From NCBI GenBank assembly GCA_000499405.2, contig HG738136.1, positions 2,458,646 to 2,522,645 of the forward strand: a DNA stretch of 64,000 nucleotides. Direction: 5' to 3'. The stretch's first letter is position 1, and each line of letters opens with the position of its first letter. This DNA is from Onchocerca volvulus (lineage: Eukaryota; Nematoda; Chromadorea; Rhabditida; Onchocercidae). Below are positions 62,144 through 64,000 of this stretch, one piece after another. The translations under genes and the position numbers were made by a program. Below the pieces are notes generated by a model. The model saw only the letters and a program-made list of their open reading frames with translations, was not told the DNA's origin and made no database searches.

Positions 62144-62785
62144 CTAAGCAGCGGTTCGCAAAATGTCTTCGAATTTCTTGAATTGCGAACTTATACTCAT
62201 ATCGATGAATTTGTCACCGATGCTCACCATCATACCACCAAGGATACTCGGTTTCACAGTCAAATGAATCTGCAAATTTTGTCCAGGCTTTGCAAATTTC
62301 TTCAACGATTCTCTCAATGCTTCTTCATGTTTCTTGCTAAGTTGCTGAAATAAAATAAATTGCCTATATTTTTATATGATGAAATTTTTTAAATTTAATT
62401 CTAGACTTGGAAGGTAACGAGAACAAATGCTGAAATTAAATCACTTCAACAATAGCAAACTAATCAACCAAGAACATTATTTCTTGATTTTAACAATGAT
62501 TCATATTTCTGCTAATGATAATTCCTAATGATTCAGGCTTAATTTTTCTCTTCAGCTTCAAAAAAAATATATTAATTTTCTTTCTCTTCAAGAAAATAAC
62601 AATAAATTGTCAGCAAAAAAAAAAAAAAAAGAAAAAGAAAAAAACGATAGCATCGCAAATTATCATAATTACCTCAGCAGTAATTACTTCGACGACCAAT
62701 TCACCGCGGTGCGCTCGCATAATCGAATCGTACAACTGCATAATCTCTTTAAGGAGATTTAATCGTCCATTTTCAGCCAATAATA
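62144..62785 (-). CDS. atp-3: ATP synthase subunit O (OSCP), 3' exons only
   Basis: Peripheral-stalk subunit of mitochondrial F1Fo ATP synthase. Two exons read leftwards, 62785-62673 and 62344-62144, encoding [14 protein letters not shown]...[12 protein letters not shown], then [20 protein letters not shown], ending ILRTAA. These match the C-terminal half of OSCP, including the SILGG and IG(D/E)K motifs. The first listed exon opens with a proper acceptor (TTTTTTTTCAG) in phase 1, so upstream exons are required. About 110-120 N-terminal residues (the YA.ALY region) were not found between 62786 and 63536, where a plus-strand gene begins. The 5' exons may lie beyond the right edge, with the plus-strand gene nested in an intron, or this may be a partial copy. 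Confidence 0.85.
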
Positions 62786-63536
62786 CTGAAAAAAAAATAA
62801 TGATAATAACTATATAACTCGAAAGCAAATGAATGAAATATCGAGGAAATAATACAAGTCAAAATATTTATTATCGCAATTTTAAAAGCACCAAACCATG
62901 ATAATAGGAATGAGAAAAGAGAAGAATTTCCAAATCAAATGTAAAATTCATGGAAATTCTATTTTGCCAAAGAATTTAGAATTTAAACTTTCCCTCTCAC
63001 TGCCTTCCGCTGTCTCGACAGTAATCCAAGAGTTTAGCATTATCAGTATCATCGTGCACAAATAAAAAAATTATAAAACTTCAAATGAAAGTTCGATAAA
63101 TTAATTATGCAAAATTTAAATGCCAAAGTTGGTCATTTAAATAAAGAATGAACAAAAACTTTTTAAAAAAGTTCTTAAATTTTGAAACATTGAAAATTTC
63201 GGTAAACAAAATGATATAGGAATTTGTTGCATCAAAGTTGCAAACTATGGTAATATAGCAGTGACTATAGATGAAATCCTTTAAAAGCTTCATTGATCTT
63301 CCAAAATGACTCATTTCTTTCACGAGTTGCGGTTGATTATCTCGGATCTCTTAACAGTCTTTTGTATTCAATACGCTTTTTAGCTTCCGCATACTTCCTG
63401 ATATACACCGTGCTTATCATTAAATTTTTTTCTACTATCCCAATTGAAATTTATCAATGGCTAAAATAACTATCACCCAAATTTTTAGTGATTTTGAAAT
63501 TTGTGGAATCAAGTCTTTTGAAAAATTTAATTTCAG
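62786..63536. other. Gap between OSCP exons and the rightmost gene
   Basis: Expected to hold the missing OSCP exons, but none were recognised. A minus-strand ATG-led frame of 27 codons (63337-63420) and a short open stretch around 63000-63060 have plausible codons but no family match. The segment directly upstream of 63537 is the presumed leader or acceptor region of the next gene. Confidence 0.45.
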
Positions 63537-64000
63537 ATGACATCCACTACTTCATCGGAAGATGACTTGAAGGAACTTTTGAAAACAATGGAAAAAAGTA
63601 AGCTTTTACTAAACATCGTACTCATTCTTTACTTCATACTAGATCTCTTTCTTCTCCCTAAACTTTTCATCGCTTATAGCCCAAAATGTGGCTAGTTTGC
63701 TCTATTCTAAAATATATTCAATTTGGGCTTACTACTTCTCCTTATTATATTTATCACACTTGTAAAATTACTTCCACAAATTATTTTATTTAGGATAGCA
63801 TAAAACAGAAAAAAAAAAAAATCTAATAATTCATGAACTCAAAGTTCCTTTGTAGTGAAACCAATCATATTATAAATTTTAGCCTCATCACTGGAATCAG
63901 AACAATCAGCAACATCATTCTGTACTACTAATTATAATCCAAGTCTAGTTGCTATTGTTGCTTTTGGATTAATGAACGGTTTCAATATGTATCTTATAAA
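63537..64000 (+). CDS. Start of an unrecognised gene, cut by the window edge
   Basis: Exon 63537-63597 joins in phase (A/CC) to an exon from 63883 that is open to the window end. The product begins MTSTTSSEDDLKELLKTMEK, a polar acidic start. It then runs through a Ser-rich stretch into SLVAIVAFGLMNGFNMYLI, which may be a membrane segment. The ATG directly follows an acceptor (TTTAATTTCAG), consistent with trans-splicing. There is too little sequence to assign a family. Confidence 0.65.

Noticed and set aside
63337..63420. 27-codon minus-strand ATG-led frame with good codons
   Set aside because: It is too short to support alone, does not match OSCP and has no splice links.

Overview
The window is nuclear DNA of a nematode, most likely a filarial or other spirurid worm. 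The basis is a very AT-rich background, many homopolymer T/A tracts, a cuticle collagen gene, genes split into many short exons with nematode-style acceptors (TTTTCAG), and acceptor-like AGs a few bases upstream of several start codons, as expected for spliced-leader trans-splicing. Clade and trans-splicing are inferences; no species name can be read from the sequence. The exon models below were built by hand from open frames, splice signals, phase agreement and remembered family similarity. No alignment or expression data were available.

Layout from left to right. Cytochrome c oxidase subunit 4 lies on the minus strand (635-1865). An intergenic stretch follows with a diverged tandem duplication and a stray, decayed piece of 28S rRNA (3173-3403). 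Then come VPS28 of ESCRT-I (plus, 3545-5058), ribosomal protein S27 (plus, 6792-7310), a small single-pass membrane protein I do not recognise (minus, 8100-8894) and a cuticle collagen (plus, 10839-13071). Next are the WD-repeat protein EIPR1/TSSC1 (minus, 15311-18716) and the multi-pass protein TMEM161 (minus, 19504-23787). TMEM161 is divergent from the autophagy protease ATG4 (plus, 24799-29954), and a diverged 39-bp minisatellite sits between them.

The second half holds an isolated minus-strand candidate exon (32020-32274), a large unrecognised protein with a possible four-cysteine zinc site (plus, 33504-38605) and a Tudor-domain protein (plus, 39490-44636). The Tudor gene is convergent with dynein light intermediate chain (minus, 45550-48718). 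A long gene-poor AT-rich stretch (48719-54566) precedes an unrecognised four-span membrane protein (plus, 54567-59015). Intron 4 of that gene carries an inverted pair of 28S rRNA pieces. The window closes with the last two exons of ATP synthase OSCP (minus, 62144-62785) and the first exons of a gene that runs off the right edge (plus, from 63537).

The genes are housekeeping or membrane-traffic genes with no evident shared pathway and no convincing operon. The most unusual signals are the dispersed 28S rRNA fragments, an excess of GC-AG introns (three well supported, two possible, in about 70 introns), a non-AG acceptor in EIPR1, a likely 3-nt first coding exon in TMEM161, a perfect 48-bp palindrome, two tandem duplications that straddle stop codons, and an OSCP gene without its 5' half in this window.
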